From: Semisulcospira habei
Taxonomy: Eukaryota > Mollusca > Gastropoda > Semisulcospiridae
DNA: 64,000 bases
Assembly (NCBI GenBank): GCA_036245525.1
Contig: BTPG01000003.1
Location: 207,373,342 to 207,437,341 of the forward strand
Reading direction: 5' to 3'
Shown: positions 21,712 to 30,388 of the stretch, piece after piece
Layout: every line of letters begins with the position of its first letter
How positions within the stretch are numbered: position 1 is the first letter of the stretch
Notes under the pieces: model-generated
Told to the model about the DNA's origin: nothing
The model's input: the letters and a program-made list of their open reading frames with translations, nothing else
Databases searched by the model: none
Translations under genes and position numbers: made by a program

Positions 21712-21942
21712 ATGAACGACTCAAAAAATTTAATGAACCTTGTGTATCACTCTGCCGTTATCAGTGGATTAGCAGTAGCTTATTCTATGCTGGGAAAAAG
21801 TCTACTCAAAATGAAATCAGCAGACTTGAGTAGACTCGATTTCGAAGACAGCGCTAAGCTAATTGTAGTTGTTACAGCGTCGATTGCGACAAAAGATTTT
21901 CTTGTCAAGCAGGGAATTATTCCCGAAAATGTTTCTATGTAA
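21712..21942 (+). CDS. Polinton left-end gene 3, small membrane protein (76 aa)
   Basis: It has two hydrophobic segments, 'AVISGLAVAYSMLG' (about 15-28) and 'LIVVVTASIATKDFLV' (about 50-65), separated by a charged loop, and there is little else in the protein. That is the size and layout of small virion membrane or holin-like proteins, but I cannot assign a function. It lies 37 bp after gene 2 and 11 bp before gene 4 on the same strand. The stop codon overlaps 'TAAATAAA', a likely poly(A) signal. Confidence 0.7.
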   Translation: MNDSKNLMNLVYHSAVISGLAVAYSMLGKSLLKMKSADLSRLDFEDSAKLIVVVTASIATKDFLVKQGIIPENVSM

Positions 21943-21953
21943 ATAAAAATAAT

Positions 21954-22388
21954 ATGGCGACGATAGCTATTATGATTGGTGGGGCAGTTGTTAACGCCCT
22001 CGCATTCAGTGGCTCTAATTATCTCTTTTCTAAAATGGGTAGAGAGGAATCTGCAGAAGAAATGAAACGTCACAATGAAGCGTCTGAGAAATTAGCACAG
22101 GCAGAACAGGCATATGAAAAACAAAGAATTGAGAAACTTGATTTCATCAATGAAAGATTGAGGCTTGAAGGCCACGCACAACATACATTTTCAAATACAG
22201 ACGAAGCAATCAGGGAATATTTTCTTGTCACGGGTGAAGACATGTCTATCCCAAAACCGAAACTAAGTGACTATTACAAACCGAGTACAGAACAAAGAAA
22301 CGGAGAGATAATCTTTGTTCTAGTGGGAATGACATTTGTTTATTTTACAGGAGTTTTCATTGCTAGAAAAAATGGCAGCCGAAAATAA
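21954..22388 (+). CDS. Polinton left-end gene 4, two-span coiled protein (144 aa)
   Basis: An N-terminal hydrophobic span 'IAIMIGGAVVNALAF' (about 4-18) is followed by a highly charged helical region rich in Glu/Lys (about 31-70, probable coiled coil). The soluble part ends near residue 115, then comes a C-terminal span 'IIFVLVGMTFVYFTGVFIA' (about 119-137) and a short basic tail. The two anchors around a helical linker suggest a structural membrane protein. The function is unknown. The 3' end overlaps the integrase start by 17 bp. Confidence 0.75.
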   Translation: MATIAIMIGGAVVNALAFSGSNYLFSKMGREESAEEMKRHNEASEKLAQAEQAYEKQRIEKLDFINERLRLEGHAQHTFSNTDEAIREYFLVTGEDMSIPKPKLSDYYKPSTEQRNGEIIFVLVGMTFVYFTGVFIARKNGSRK

Positions 22389-23337
22389 ACTATCAAAAAT
22401 ATATTACTCTCCATCAGGCTATTGGAAAGGGCAAACAGCTATTGAAAAATTACATGCCGCTGTGGGCGGAGATATAACACTCAATCAAGTCAAACAATGG
22501 TTACAGAGACAAGCAATTTGGCAGATATACCTCCCTGCTCCAAGAAAGATATCTAGACCCCATTTTCAAAACACAACACCAAATGACACACACCAAATGG
22601 ACCTCCTGTTTCTTCCACACGATACAATAAGAAAGAAACGATACAAGTATGCACTGACTGTTGTAGACATTGCTTCAAGGTACAAAGACGCTGAACCCAT
22701 ATCTGACAAAACTGCTACCACAGCTGCGACTGCTTTATCAAGTATTTACAAAAGAGGCCCCCTGAAATACCCCAGACTTGTGCAGGTCGATGACGGATCA
22801 GAATTTAAGGGCGCAGTTAATCAGTTATTTGCTAAGCATGGCGTACTGGTCAGACGTGGTATTCCAGGCGTGCACAGATCGCAGGCAATTGTTGAAAACT
22901 TTAACAAACAGTTATCAGAAAGACTTTTCAGTTACCAGTATTCTAAGGAACTCATGCATGACACCCGTAACACTGAATGGGTAAAGAGATTACCACATGT
23001 GATAAAAGCAATGAACAATGAAGGACACCCAAAACCTGCTGATGCTATTAAATTGAAAACAATTACAGAGCCAAAAACAGGACCAACCCCGGCACCAGAC
23101 ACAAGTTTATTTACCAAACAGGTGAGATATTTATATCAGCCAGGGGAGGCTGAGAACGACGACAGACACAGGGCAACAGACCCCATCTGGTCAACGTCTG
23201 TACACAATATAAAAAAAATAATTCCCGGTCCAGACGCAACAATATATTACCTGTACGACCCTGCACCCCAGAGGGCATTTGTCAGAGAAGAATTACAGAT
23301 TATTCCCCCAGACACCGTTACTCATTTCAGTAACTAA
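22372..23337 (+). CDS. INT: Polinton DDE (retroviral-type) integrase
   Basis: This 321-aa integrase inserts the linear element into host DNA. The RVE core is clear, with catalytic residues D77 ('HQMDLLF'), D140 ('VQVDDGSEF') and E175 ('QAIVENFNKQL'), giving D-x34-E spacing. The C-terminal part (about 245-315, 'ATDPIWSTSVHNIKKI' and 'RAFVREELQIIP') looks like the SH3/chromo-type tail of Polinton integrases. I chose ATG 22372 because the protein then begins right at the conserved region; an in-frame ATG at 22336 would add 12 residues inside gene 4. The frame is open throughout. Its 3' end overlaps the antisense end of the polymerase remnant by 45 bp. Confidence 0.95.
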   Translation: MAAENKLSKIYYSPSGYWKGQTAIEKLHAAVGGDITLNQVKQWLQRQAIWQIYLPAPRKISRPHFQNTTPNDTHQMDLLFLPHDTIRKKRYKYALTVVDIASRYKDAEPISDKTATTAATALSSIYKRGPLKYPRLVQVDDGSEFKGAVNQLFAKHGVLVRRGIPGVHRSQAIVENFNKQLSERLFSYQYSKELMHDTRNTEWVKRLPHVIKAMNNEGHPKPADAIKLKTITEPKTGPTPAPDTSLFTKQVRYLYQPGEAENDDRHRATDPIWSTSVHNIKKIIPGPDATIYYLYDPAPQRAFVREELQIIPPDTVTHFSN

Positions 23338-26300
23338 CTCATCAATTAATTCATCAACCAGTTCATCACAAATATCTTCAGATAACTTGAGCCTGTAATG
23401 TCCAGGTGCATAAGCTTTTTCTTTAGTGTGAAACACTCGTTTCGTGTCTCCAACTGCAAGTGACTTCTTATGTGTTTGGATCATTTCAAGATTATGTTTG
23501 TTTGATCTCAGTGACTTGTTTGGATAATCAGGCATTAATGCACCATCTAACACTTGCTTGTAATGTTCATGACGAATGTCTTTATTTTTTATTGCTGTTT
23601 TTTTTTATTCCTTTGGCTTTCGACTGACTACCCTTCTGGTGCAGTATAGAATACATTTTTTATCTCAGTCCAACGTACTCAACTATAGGCACACCATTCA
23701 GTTCATCTTTAAACTTACCAGGCACTTTCTTGTTTTGTGTGCTAAACAGCGGGTGATCTTTAGGGTAGTCAGACGTGTCATACATGTGTAACTCTGTTTT
23801 CATGTCTTCGTAAAAGTCTTCAGTAGGCACGTCTATGATCATAGAGTCAGTGTCAGTGTATAGCAGACGACACTCAGGATATTTTGGTTTGAAGTAATCA
23901 TAATAAAATTCAAGCATCAACAGTTTTGACAACTCCAGAATTGCCATACCAATGAATACTGGCTTGTCCAGTTTAACAATCTTTTTTTTGAGTGACACTG
24001 CATACAATGATGAATGAAATTCTTTATACCCTGTGTATTGAGGCTTGCCTGTAAGTTTAATTGCACCTGATTCAGTTGTGACCAGTCTCACATCTTTGCG
24101 GTGATGAGGATTTTCCATCGTCTTTCCAAAACAGGCATTGTTCATAAGCTTAAAGAAGTCTTTGTCAAATGCAGTGTTGCCGTCTCTGGCACGAAGGGTT
24201 GTGTTCTTCATTATGTAATCTTTCATGAAAGCACTCTGATCAAATTGAATTCCTCTGTGAACTTTCTTTAATACTAACCCATGTCTGATGTAAAACTGCA
24301 GCAAGCGGTAGTGACAAACGTAATTGAATTTGTCATTTAGATTTGGCACAAGCTTAGTGTCTTCTTTTTTCCCTGTCATACTCATTTTCTCAACTGCTAA
24401 TGGATAATCATTATGATAATCATGTAGATGGTGCGGGTACTCCAGGTCTACTTCAAAGATCCAACCCTTCGCATCGTTTCGGTCAAGATTCATAATATAG
24501 TTTGTTAACCCTGACTCTGTTATGTCATACTGTGACAAATCATGCAGACAAAAGTTTTTCAAGGGCAATAACTCACACATCGCGAACCCGTAAAGGTTAT
24601 TAGCGTCCAAGTACGTAATGAATGACCTTGACCCCGGGTTTGAGGGGTCAAAGTCGTCCAAATATTTATTATTTGCCTTTGCATAATTATTTGCTGCAAT
24701 ACTAATACCACCTCTCAATCCCCGTTCCACCATTTCACCTATCGTACGATCAGACAACAAGTCTATAGATATCTTACTGGATTTCAAAAATGCATCCCAT
24801 GTCATGCCAGGACTAGTTATGTAACAGGCAGGGTCAAGTTTGTAGTGTAACAACCCCTTTTCACGGTAACTTTCAAATACGTCTGCTAGCAAGCAAACGT
24901 CAGCTTTCAAGTACTGGTCATGGTAGTCACCAATCGTCTGACACCCCAACTTCCCCCACGCATCAAGTGCATGCTGGTATTCAGAGTCAGAAATACCTTT
25001 TCCAGTTAGTGTAGAATAAAATTTCTCTTTTGGTGGCAGTCTCCTTTCTTCAAACACAACCCACTCACTGATGTACTCATACGGATACACACCTTTCTTA
25101 ATCAAGTCTGGTTCAAAATATTTACTCGTTATTGGATACTCAGTCAGTCCTTCTGCCAGACTAGCAAGACCTAAAGATAAATGTTGCATAGAGTCATAAA
25201 ATGCTAATTTATCTAACCTAAAAGTTAAGTATTTCTCAGTTGTCTGGGCAATACAACTTATGTTTTTGTACGACTCATCTACAGCCTGCATGATAATGTG
25301 TGAATCATAACCTTTGAGATTGTGGAAAAAGATTGGTAGTTTGTATGTCTTGGGATCTGTTTTTAATAATAAGTTACAATTGTTATGTGCAGCACCTCTG
25401 TAACGCCCAGTTATGTGATCATGGTCACAAACTTTATCACATCCTAAAGGCTGTTCACAAATCCAACACGTCTCAGCTGTATCAAATTTCAGTTTGTCTT
25501 CTTCTGTCATCACCAAAGGGCATCTGACATGTTGTGAGATATTGTACTACCTGACTATACAGTTGTCTCATTTCTGTTAAAAACAAACATGCTGCATTTT
25601 CACCCCTGTAGATAACAGGTTCTGAATGCAAACCGTCTGACCTAACAATAATGTATCCAAAAGAACACACCACTTGGTCACTCAACTTTATAGTCTTTGG
25701 TAATGATTCTGGAACAGGACCTTCATACGGAACAACCAGTGATTCGAAATCTGCGTACACTACAAATGGCAACTTTTGTTGATTCCCATAGTTTTTAAAA
25801 TATACTTGACTACCAGGATCTGGATACTTAAGTACAGTTTGTATATCATCAGGTGACCTGCAGTGTAAAACATGTTTGTGTGCCACTTCAATAGAGGAAA
25901 ACCTCTGTAAACATCTTTTACACACTTCCTGTTTACACTTGTGTTTTGTTGTATGCCCATGAATTAGACGTGACATATTTCTGATAATTGTGTAGTGAAA
26001 GTTATTGTCATCACCGGTAGGGCCGATTAGCAACATGTCAACATGCTTATCTTCTGACTGCCCATATGTTGGGGCAATTGGAGATACTCTAATTGGCTGT
26101 AACTTGTTCTCAGCATTATTATCCCACACAAACACATTCACAGATATACCAGGATTTAGTTTTTCAAACAAGTCTATGTCCTCTATTTTAACAGGGAACT
26201 CAATGCCACTAAAATCGAGTTCATTTACAAATTTGGTGTAGTTAGATACACGTTCAGGCTTTGACTTTACAAAGTGTAGTTTAGCAAGCACACACCACAT

Positions 26301-26774
26301 GAAACAATAGTTGTCATTGTTCTGTATGTTGACGACAGCCTTTTTGTTTGCAACCTCTTTTGGTAGTGGTATCCATGATTTACCTAATATAGGATGATAC
26401 CTTGACTGCTTTAGTTTTAGTTCATGTACATGTCCTTCGTGCCAACCAGACCCCTTCATTTTTGCACTGTCAATCGCCTGGAGAAAGTCTGGTAATAGTC
26501 TGTCTCTAAACACGTTTTCTAATTCTCTTCTTGTGTTAACTGTGTGTTGTCTTGTTGATATGTACGATACAATCACTTCACCGTCTACTCTAGTAAATTC
26601 TATTTTAGCAACAATCTGAATCTTCACACTGCCTGTGAGAAGATTATCTTGTATGACAGAAAAAGAGTTTTCTATTGATTCATAGACATTATTAGTATTG
26701 GATATAGGTAAGTTTGTTGTGTGAAACACGTTTCTTAAACTAGATGAGCCAGGGCTTTGAGCATTGTCCGTCAT
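23293..26774 (-). pseudogene. POLB: Protein-primed-type family B DNA polymerase, broken
   Basis: About 1,160 codons lie in three pieces: 26774-25482, then 25516-23660, then a C-terminal remnant 23553-23293. The first piece has a possible Cys-protease/OTU-like 'NNDNYCFMW' (about 154-160), a Cys/His finger (about 285-305) and ExoI 'YADFES' (340-345). The second has an endonuclease-VII-like finger ('CWIC...CDHDHITGRYRGAAH'), ExoII 'FHNLKGYD', ExoIII 'YLKADVCLLAD', polymerase motif A 'YLDANNLYG', motif B 'KLMNNACFGK' and motif C 'YTDTDS'. All catalytic motifs are therefore present. The lesions are a 1 bp gain in the A run at 25515-25517, a TAA at 23660-23662 and a 1 bp gain in the 9-T run at 23598-23606. 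Two of the three are homopolymer indels and could be assembly errors; the TAA is not. Confidence 0.9.
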
Positions 26775-26800
26775 TTTTATTTGACCGACAAAATAATAAA
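26775..26800 (-). promoter_or_regulatory. Start-proximal motif of the polymerase gene
   Basis: Read on -, 'TATTTTGTCGGTCAAATAAAA' ends at the ATG. It is nearly the same as the motif of the 114-aa gene. Confidence 0.55.
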
Positions 26801-26810
26801 TGAAAAAATA

Positions 26811-27155
26811 TTACCGCTGGCTCACCTTGTGTAATACCACTTTATTAACTGTAACACTGTCAATATAAACATTTAGTTTGCATAGTTGTTTAAATATGCT
26901 ATAACAAACTTCTCCTAACCAATCATAGTTGGTATCATCAACTTTAAAAGTAGGTGTCTTTAAATCAACTGTCATGCACTCCACATCTGGATGCTCATCG
27001 ACATAATCCAAAGTCACACTATATGTAACATATATTTCTGATGGTGCTGAAAGGCTTATGTAAGTCTGTTTGGGTGATATTAAGTCAGTAAAGTGCATAA
27101 CATCTTTGAAAAGGTGTGTGAGATCAAGCACCTGTATGATTTGTCCGTCTGTCAT
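26811..27155 (-). CDS. Polinton gene between polymerase and ATPase, unknown (114 aa)
   Basis: I recognise no domain. The protein is soluble and beta-rich in appearance ('YISLSAPSEIYVTYSVTLDY'), with no membrane span. It begins 'MTDGQII', and the neighbouring polymerase also begins MTD after an almost identical leader ('CCAATAAAAATG' against 'CAAATAAAAATG'). The gaps to both neighbours are 36 bp, so it is clearly part of the minus-strand module. The size and position do not fit a protease: there is no His/Asp/Cys arrangement of the adenain kind. Confidence 0.7.
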   Translation of the reverse strand: MTDGQIIQVLDLTHLFKDVMHFTDLISPKQTYISLSAPSEIYVTYSVTLDYVDEHPDVECMTVDLKTPTFKVDDTNYDWLGEVCYSIFKQLCKLNVYIDSVTVNKVVLHKVSQR

Positions 27156-27182
27156 TTTTATTGGACAAACAAAAGAATAAAT
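27156..27182 (-). promoter_or_regulatory. Start-proximal motif of the 114-aa gene
   Basis: Read on -, 'TTCTTTTGTTTGTCCAATAA' plus AA ends at the ATG, in parallel with the polymerase leader. Confidence 0.55.
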
Positions 27183-27191
27183 TAATTTACA

Positions 27192-27803
27192 TCAATTTAC
27201 TAACCCATACCCTGTGGGCTGATCTGTCTTTAAAATGAGCTTCAGATGCTTAGTTGATTTCAGTTTATTTTTTACATCATCCCGTTCATGCTTATTTGGG
27301 ATGACATCATTCTCTCTGAGACAGTCTTCAAAGCTGTCACGGTCCTTGCAGTAAAACAAACAGATAAACTTTAACTGCTCTCGAAAATCTTTCAGTACAG
27401 CATTATATTTCTGAGTGAGAATCCATACACTTACATTAGCATGTCTGCCACTGAAGGCAAGTTCTGCTAATGTGTTTCTCTTCTTGACAATGTCTTTCTC
27501 TGCAGAACAGTCATCAACTATGAACAACGTTGGCTGTCCTTCAAATTGCTTGTAAAAATATTGTAGGTAGTCATTCAGTTTTTTCTCAGGGTCAACTAAA
27601 TATATGTTGTTGTCAGTCCAAATGAATAAACGGTTGTGATAAGCTTTGTTGTGTTTGATCGTAGGACAAAATATTACAATGTTTTCAAAGTGGTGTATGT
27701 ATCTTGTTTGTAATAAGTCAAGTACAAATTCAGTTTTCCCACACCCTGTGGCACCACAAAATAATCCACAGTGTGGGTCAAGGGTCATTAAGCTCCGGTT
27801 CAT
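27192..27803 (-). CDS. ATP: A32/FtsK-HerA-type genome-packaging ATPase
   Basis: This 203-aa P-loop ATPase is expected to drive DNA into the capsid. Walker A is 'GATGCGKT' at residues 17-24 and Walker B 'LFIVDD' at 93-98. A downstream 'WILTQKYN' (about 127-134) fits the polar sensor strand. The size matches Polinton/poxvirus A32-like packaging ATPases (about 200-250 aa). I start it at 27803, where 'GTATTAAAATG' gives the element's usual start context; an in-frame ATG at 27839 would overlap the capsid gene. It lies directly after the capsid gene on the same strand. Confidence 0.93.
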   Translation of the reverse strand: MNRSLMTLDPHCGLFCGATGCGKTEFVLDLLQTRYIHHFENIVIFCPTIKHNKAYHNRLFIWTDNNIYLVDPEKKLNDYLQYFYKQFEGQPTLFIVDDCSAEKDIVKKRNTLAELAFSGRHANVSVWILTQKYNAVLKDFREQLKFICLFYCKDRDSFEDCLRENDVIPNKHERDDVKNKLKSTKHLKLILKTDQPTGYGLVN

Positions 27804-27822
27804 TTTAATACACAATATAATT

Positions 27823-29106
27823 TTAATATATGTGTCCACTCAGTCTACTGTCTTGTATATTGAGTTGTGCGTCATAAATTTGATACAAATATATGTTAAT
27901 GGCTGCAGCAGTTTCAACCTTCTTTTGTATCTGAATTGTTATTCCGTCACTACCGTTCTCGACAGTTCGTCCTGACCCATGAAGGTAATCATCATCTGTA
28001 CTACGAAGGTCTAGCCACAGTGCATACTTGTTTGTAAGGTATTGTCCAATCCTAACGTCATACAGATGTAGATCTTTGCACGCAATGTTTGCAGGTTTAT
28101 CTCTAATCCTTCCACCCGCAAAATACTTTGTGATCTCATCGTAGTGTTGATAAGGTAACATTCCTGAAGCGTACACTTGATTAGGGCGGCCTTCGATTGT
28201 GCAGGACAAATGTGTAATCTTAGGATTGTAGAATTTTTCTGAATCTCTTTTGTATGGACTCACCGGTTCAACAAACAACATAAGAATACCTTTCAGTGAC
28301 CTGGCAGGCGTGTTCAAGTTTATGTTCCACATTGGGTCGCTTTTGTCTTTGGGTATTAAACTATGCCTAATCACACGGTCATAATAAATTGGAAGTCTTG
28401 ACTGATACTGATTTTGAATGAGTCTGGCAAGTTCAGTATGTGTAACAATTTCATATTCCAAGGAAATGTTAGAGATCTTGTATGTTGCATCTGTGGCAGA
28501 TGATTTTATAACTTTGGAGTAGTCATTGAAAGTTAGTTCAAAACTTAGACGGTCATTCAGTGCTCCTTGATAATAAGGCAAATGAGCTGTGAGGATTTCA
28601 AACTCAAGAGGAATGTAAAACCTGGTTCCATATGTTTCTGCTATAATAACGTCCTGGGCTGCTGACGTTGATTTATCCCCAGCATTGATTCGAAGTTTAC
28701 CAACATTATCTGGCTGTATGCCTTGGTAAATACGATCCTCTCGTTCTTCTCTTGTAAGCCACAGATCTTTGTAACAGTAGAACACATCTGAGTCGTCAAG
28801 ACTAAACACTTCCTGTCCTTCAAGTTTTACTTTAATAGTTCTAACAATTGCTCTGCCAAGATTGTCAACCAGTGTTCTGTTTACATCTGCGTCTGATGAT
28901 AATTCAATATTAAATGCAAGGCGTGCAGTGCCAGGAACAATAACGTCACTGGGACCTAGGTTTGGAAACTTGACTGTAAGTGTTTGGTTCTGGTCTATGG
29001 TACTTGGATTGTTCGTGATGACGATTGATTGTCTTATGCCCTTAACACCCAGGGGTTCACGTAGTTTTCTGTATGGGTCTAACTTTGATCCGTAAGACTG
29101 TGTCAT
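27823..29106 (-). CDS. MCP: Double-jelly-roll major capsid protein
   Basis: The 427-aa, beta-strand-rich protein has no membrane span. From position and sequence style (for example 'SLKGILMLFVEP', 'FYNPKITHLSCTIEGRPNQV', 'YDEITKYFAGG', 'NKYALWLDLRSTDDD') I identify it as the Polinton hexon-like major capsid protein. Recognition rests on the conserved C-terminal half of the family; the fold itself cannot be proven by eye. The frame is fully open. I chose ATG 29106 ('MTQSYGSKLDP') over an upstream ATG at 29121, because 29106 sits directly after the 'AATAAAA' start motif. It is transcribed divergently from the 413-aa gene with 40 bp between the start codons. Confidence 0.87.
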   Translation of the reverse strand: MTQSYGSKLDPYRKLREPLGVKGIRQSIVITNNPSTIDQNQTLTVKFPNLGPSDVIVPGTARLAFNIELSSDADVNRTLVDNLGRAIVRTIKVKLEGQEVFSLDDSDVFYCYKDLWLTREEREDRIYQGIQPDNVGKLRINAGDKSTSAAQDVIIAETYGTRFYIPLEFEILTAHLPYYQGALNDRLSFELTFNDYSKVIKSSATDATYKISNISLEYEIVTHTELARLIQNQYQSRLPIYYDRVIRHSLIPKDKSDPMWNINLNTPARSLKGILMLFVEPVSPYKRDSEKFYNPKITHLSCTIEGRPNQVYASGMLPYQHYDEITKYFAGGRIRDKPANIACKDLHLYDVRIGQYLTNKYALWLDLRSTDDDYLHGSGRTVENGSDGITIQIQKKVETAAAINIYLYQIYDAQLNIQDSRLSGHIY

Positions 29107-29146
29107 TTTTATTATGCACAATAAAAAATAATAAATTAATAAAACA
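29107..29146. promoter_or_regulatory. Bidirectional capsid / 413-aa gene promoter region
   Basis: Only 40 bp separate two divergent start codons. Positions 29107-29126 form a near-perfect palindrome, TTTTATT(A/G)TGCA(C/T)AATAAAA, touching the capsid ATG. The + gene has a second 'AATAAAAC' just before its ATG. Confidence 0.6.
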
Positions 29147-30388
29147 ATGGCCGCGGGAGGATTTAATCATGAAGATTTTGAAATGGATGACATGAATGTC
29201 TCAGATACCAGTATCACAGATATGACTGGAATGGTAACTACTTCTCCTTTGTATCACGAACTGTTAAAAGACAAAGTAAACTCATTTTATGACAGTGTTG
29301 GAGCACGCCCAGATGTAATAGATCCTAATCAATTTGAATATGATAAAGGGCACTTATTTGTAAATACAGACAGAGGGAAAATATATCTAACACATAAAAA
29401 CAATTCTTCTAAGTTTAGAGCTTTAAGTACAATTAAAGGTGAAGTCGGTGGTAACTCTGGGTTGGCAAGGTACCTTGGAATTGGAGGGTCTCCTGTCATG
29501 CCAAGACTGGCTAGTGTTCTTCACGACACGCAAACAAAGTTGCCAACAGGGCAAGAGATTGAAATGGCACCAGTAACAAACCTACCAGAAATAGCAAACA
29601 CAGTGATACAAGAAACTTCATTTACTGAAGGGCAAATAAATGACACTTTGAAAACAATAGATGATCCACCTTTGTCAATGAGGGAGATTATGGGTTTGGA
29701 TAAATCACTGCAGACGATAAGAGGTGAGATGGTAAACAATGTTGCCAAACTAGGTGAGCTTGATAAACACATAGAACGTGAAAAAGAGAAACTGGCTACA
29801 GCAGACAATGGGAATCTTGACACAGAAATGAAAGAAAGAATCCAACACAGATTAAATGATTTGCAGATAGAAAGATCAGGACGGTTAGAAACAATTAGTA
29901 TTGGAAGACAAAAACTGAAATCACAGGTCAACAGAATTAGAGAAACTATTCAGAAAATACTTCACGAAGACACTACTCTGGCTGAGAGACTAAAAACACT
30001 TTTCAGAGAACAGGGTATCACAATTGCTAGTTTAATTACAGCTCTGGGATTTATTATCAGTACTGTTGTATTAGCTGTCTCCGGCAGTGGTGGTGGAGCA
30101 CCCCCGGCACCAGCAACACCAACCCCGGGCCCACCAACCCCGGCTCCAACAGACCCAAAAGATTTACAGACGTGGGTAAAGAAACAGTTGTCTCACATAT
30201 CAGACCTGCTTAAGAAATTGGCTCTGAAAGCAGTGGATGCTTTGCCTGGCATAATTGGCACTGTTGTCAGTTGGCTGATTACTACAGCAGCAAAGGCAGT
30301 AGGGTTTATGGCAGAACATGTGTGGGTTTTTTTGGTTACAGTAGGAGGGTTGATGGTGGGTTATTTAATGAAACAGATAAAGAAGTAA
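29147..30388 (+). CDS. Polinton coiled-coil/membrane structural protein (413 aa)
   Basis: An acidic N-terminus is followed by a segment with 'ARYLGIGGSPVMPRL'. A long charged helical region (about 190-275) looks like a coiled coil. A membrane span 'GITIASLITALGFIISTVV' (about 290-308) precedes a Gly/Pro/Ala/Thr linker (about 313-335) and a C-terminal hydrophobic region with two further possible spans. Proteins of this plan ('LFREQGITI' then a span, then a Pro linker) occur widely in animal Mavericks in my experience, with no proven role. The plan is compatible with a virion membrane or entry-associated protein, which is inference. It is divergent from the capsid gene, and its 3' end overlaps the next, convergent gene by 24 bp. 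Confidence 0.8.
   Translation: MAAGGFNHEDFEMDDMNVSDTSITDMTGMVTTSPLYHELLKDKVNSFYDSVGARPDVIDPNQFEYDKGHLFVNTDRGKIYLTHKNNSSKFRALSTIKGEVGGNSGLARYLGIGGSPVMPRLASVLHDTQTKLPTGQEIEMAPVTNLPEIANTVIQETSFTEGQINDTLKTIDDPPLSMREIMGLDKSLQTIRGEMVNNVAKLGELDKHIEREKEKLATADNGNLDTEMKERIQHRLNDLQIERSGRLETISIGRQKLKSQVNRIRETIQKILHEDTTLAERLKTLFREQGITIASLITALGFIISTVVLAVSGSGGGAPPAPATPTPGPPTPAPTDPKDLQTWVKKQLSHISDLLKKLALKAVDALPGIIGTVVSWLITTAAKAVGFMAEHVWVFLVTVGGLMVGYLMKQIKK

Noticed and set aside
26811..27155. Adenain-like protease candidate in the Polinton
   Set aside because: The 114-aa protein is too short and lacks the His-Asp/Glu-Gln-Cys arrangement.
29521..29931. 136-aa minus-strand frame within the 413-aa Polinton gene
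   Set aside because: It is antisense to a well-supported gene and has no domain, motif or start context.
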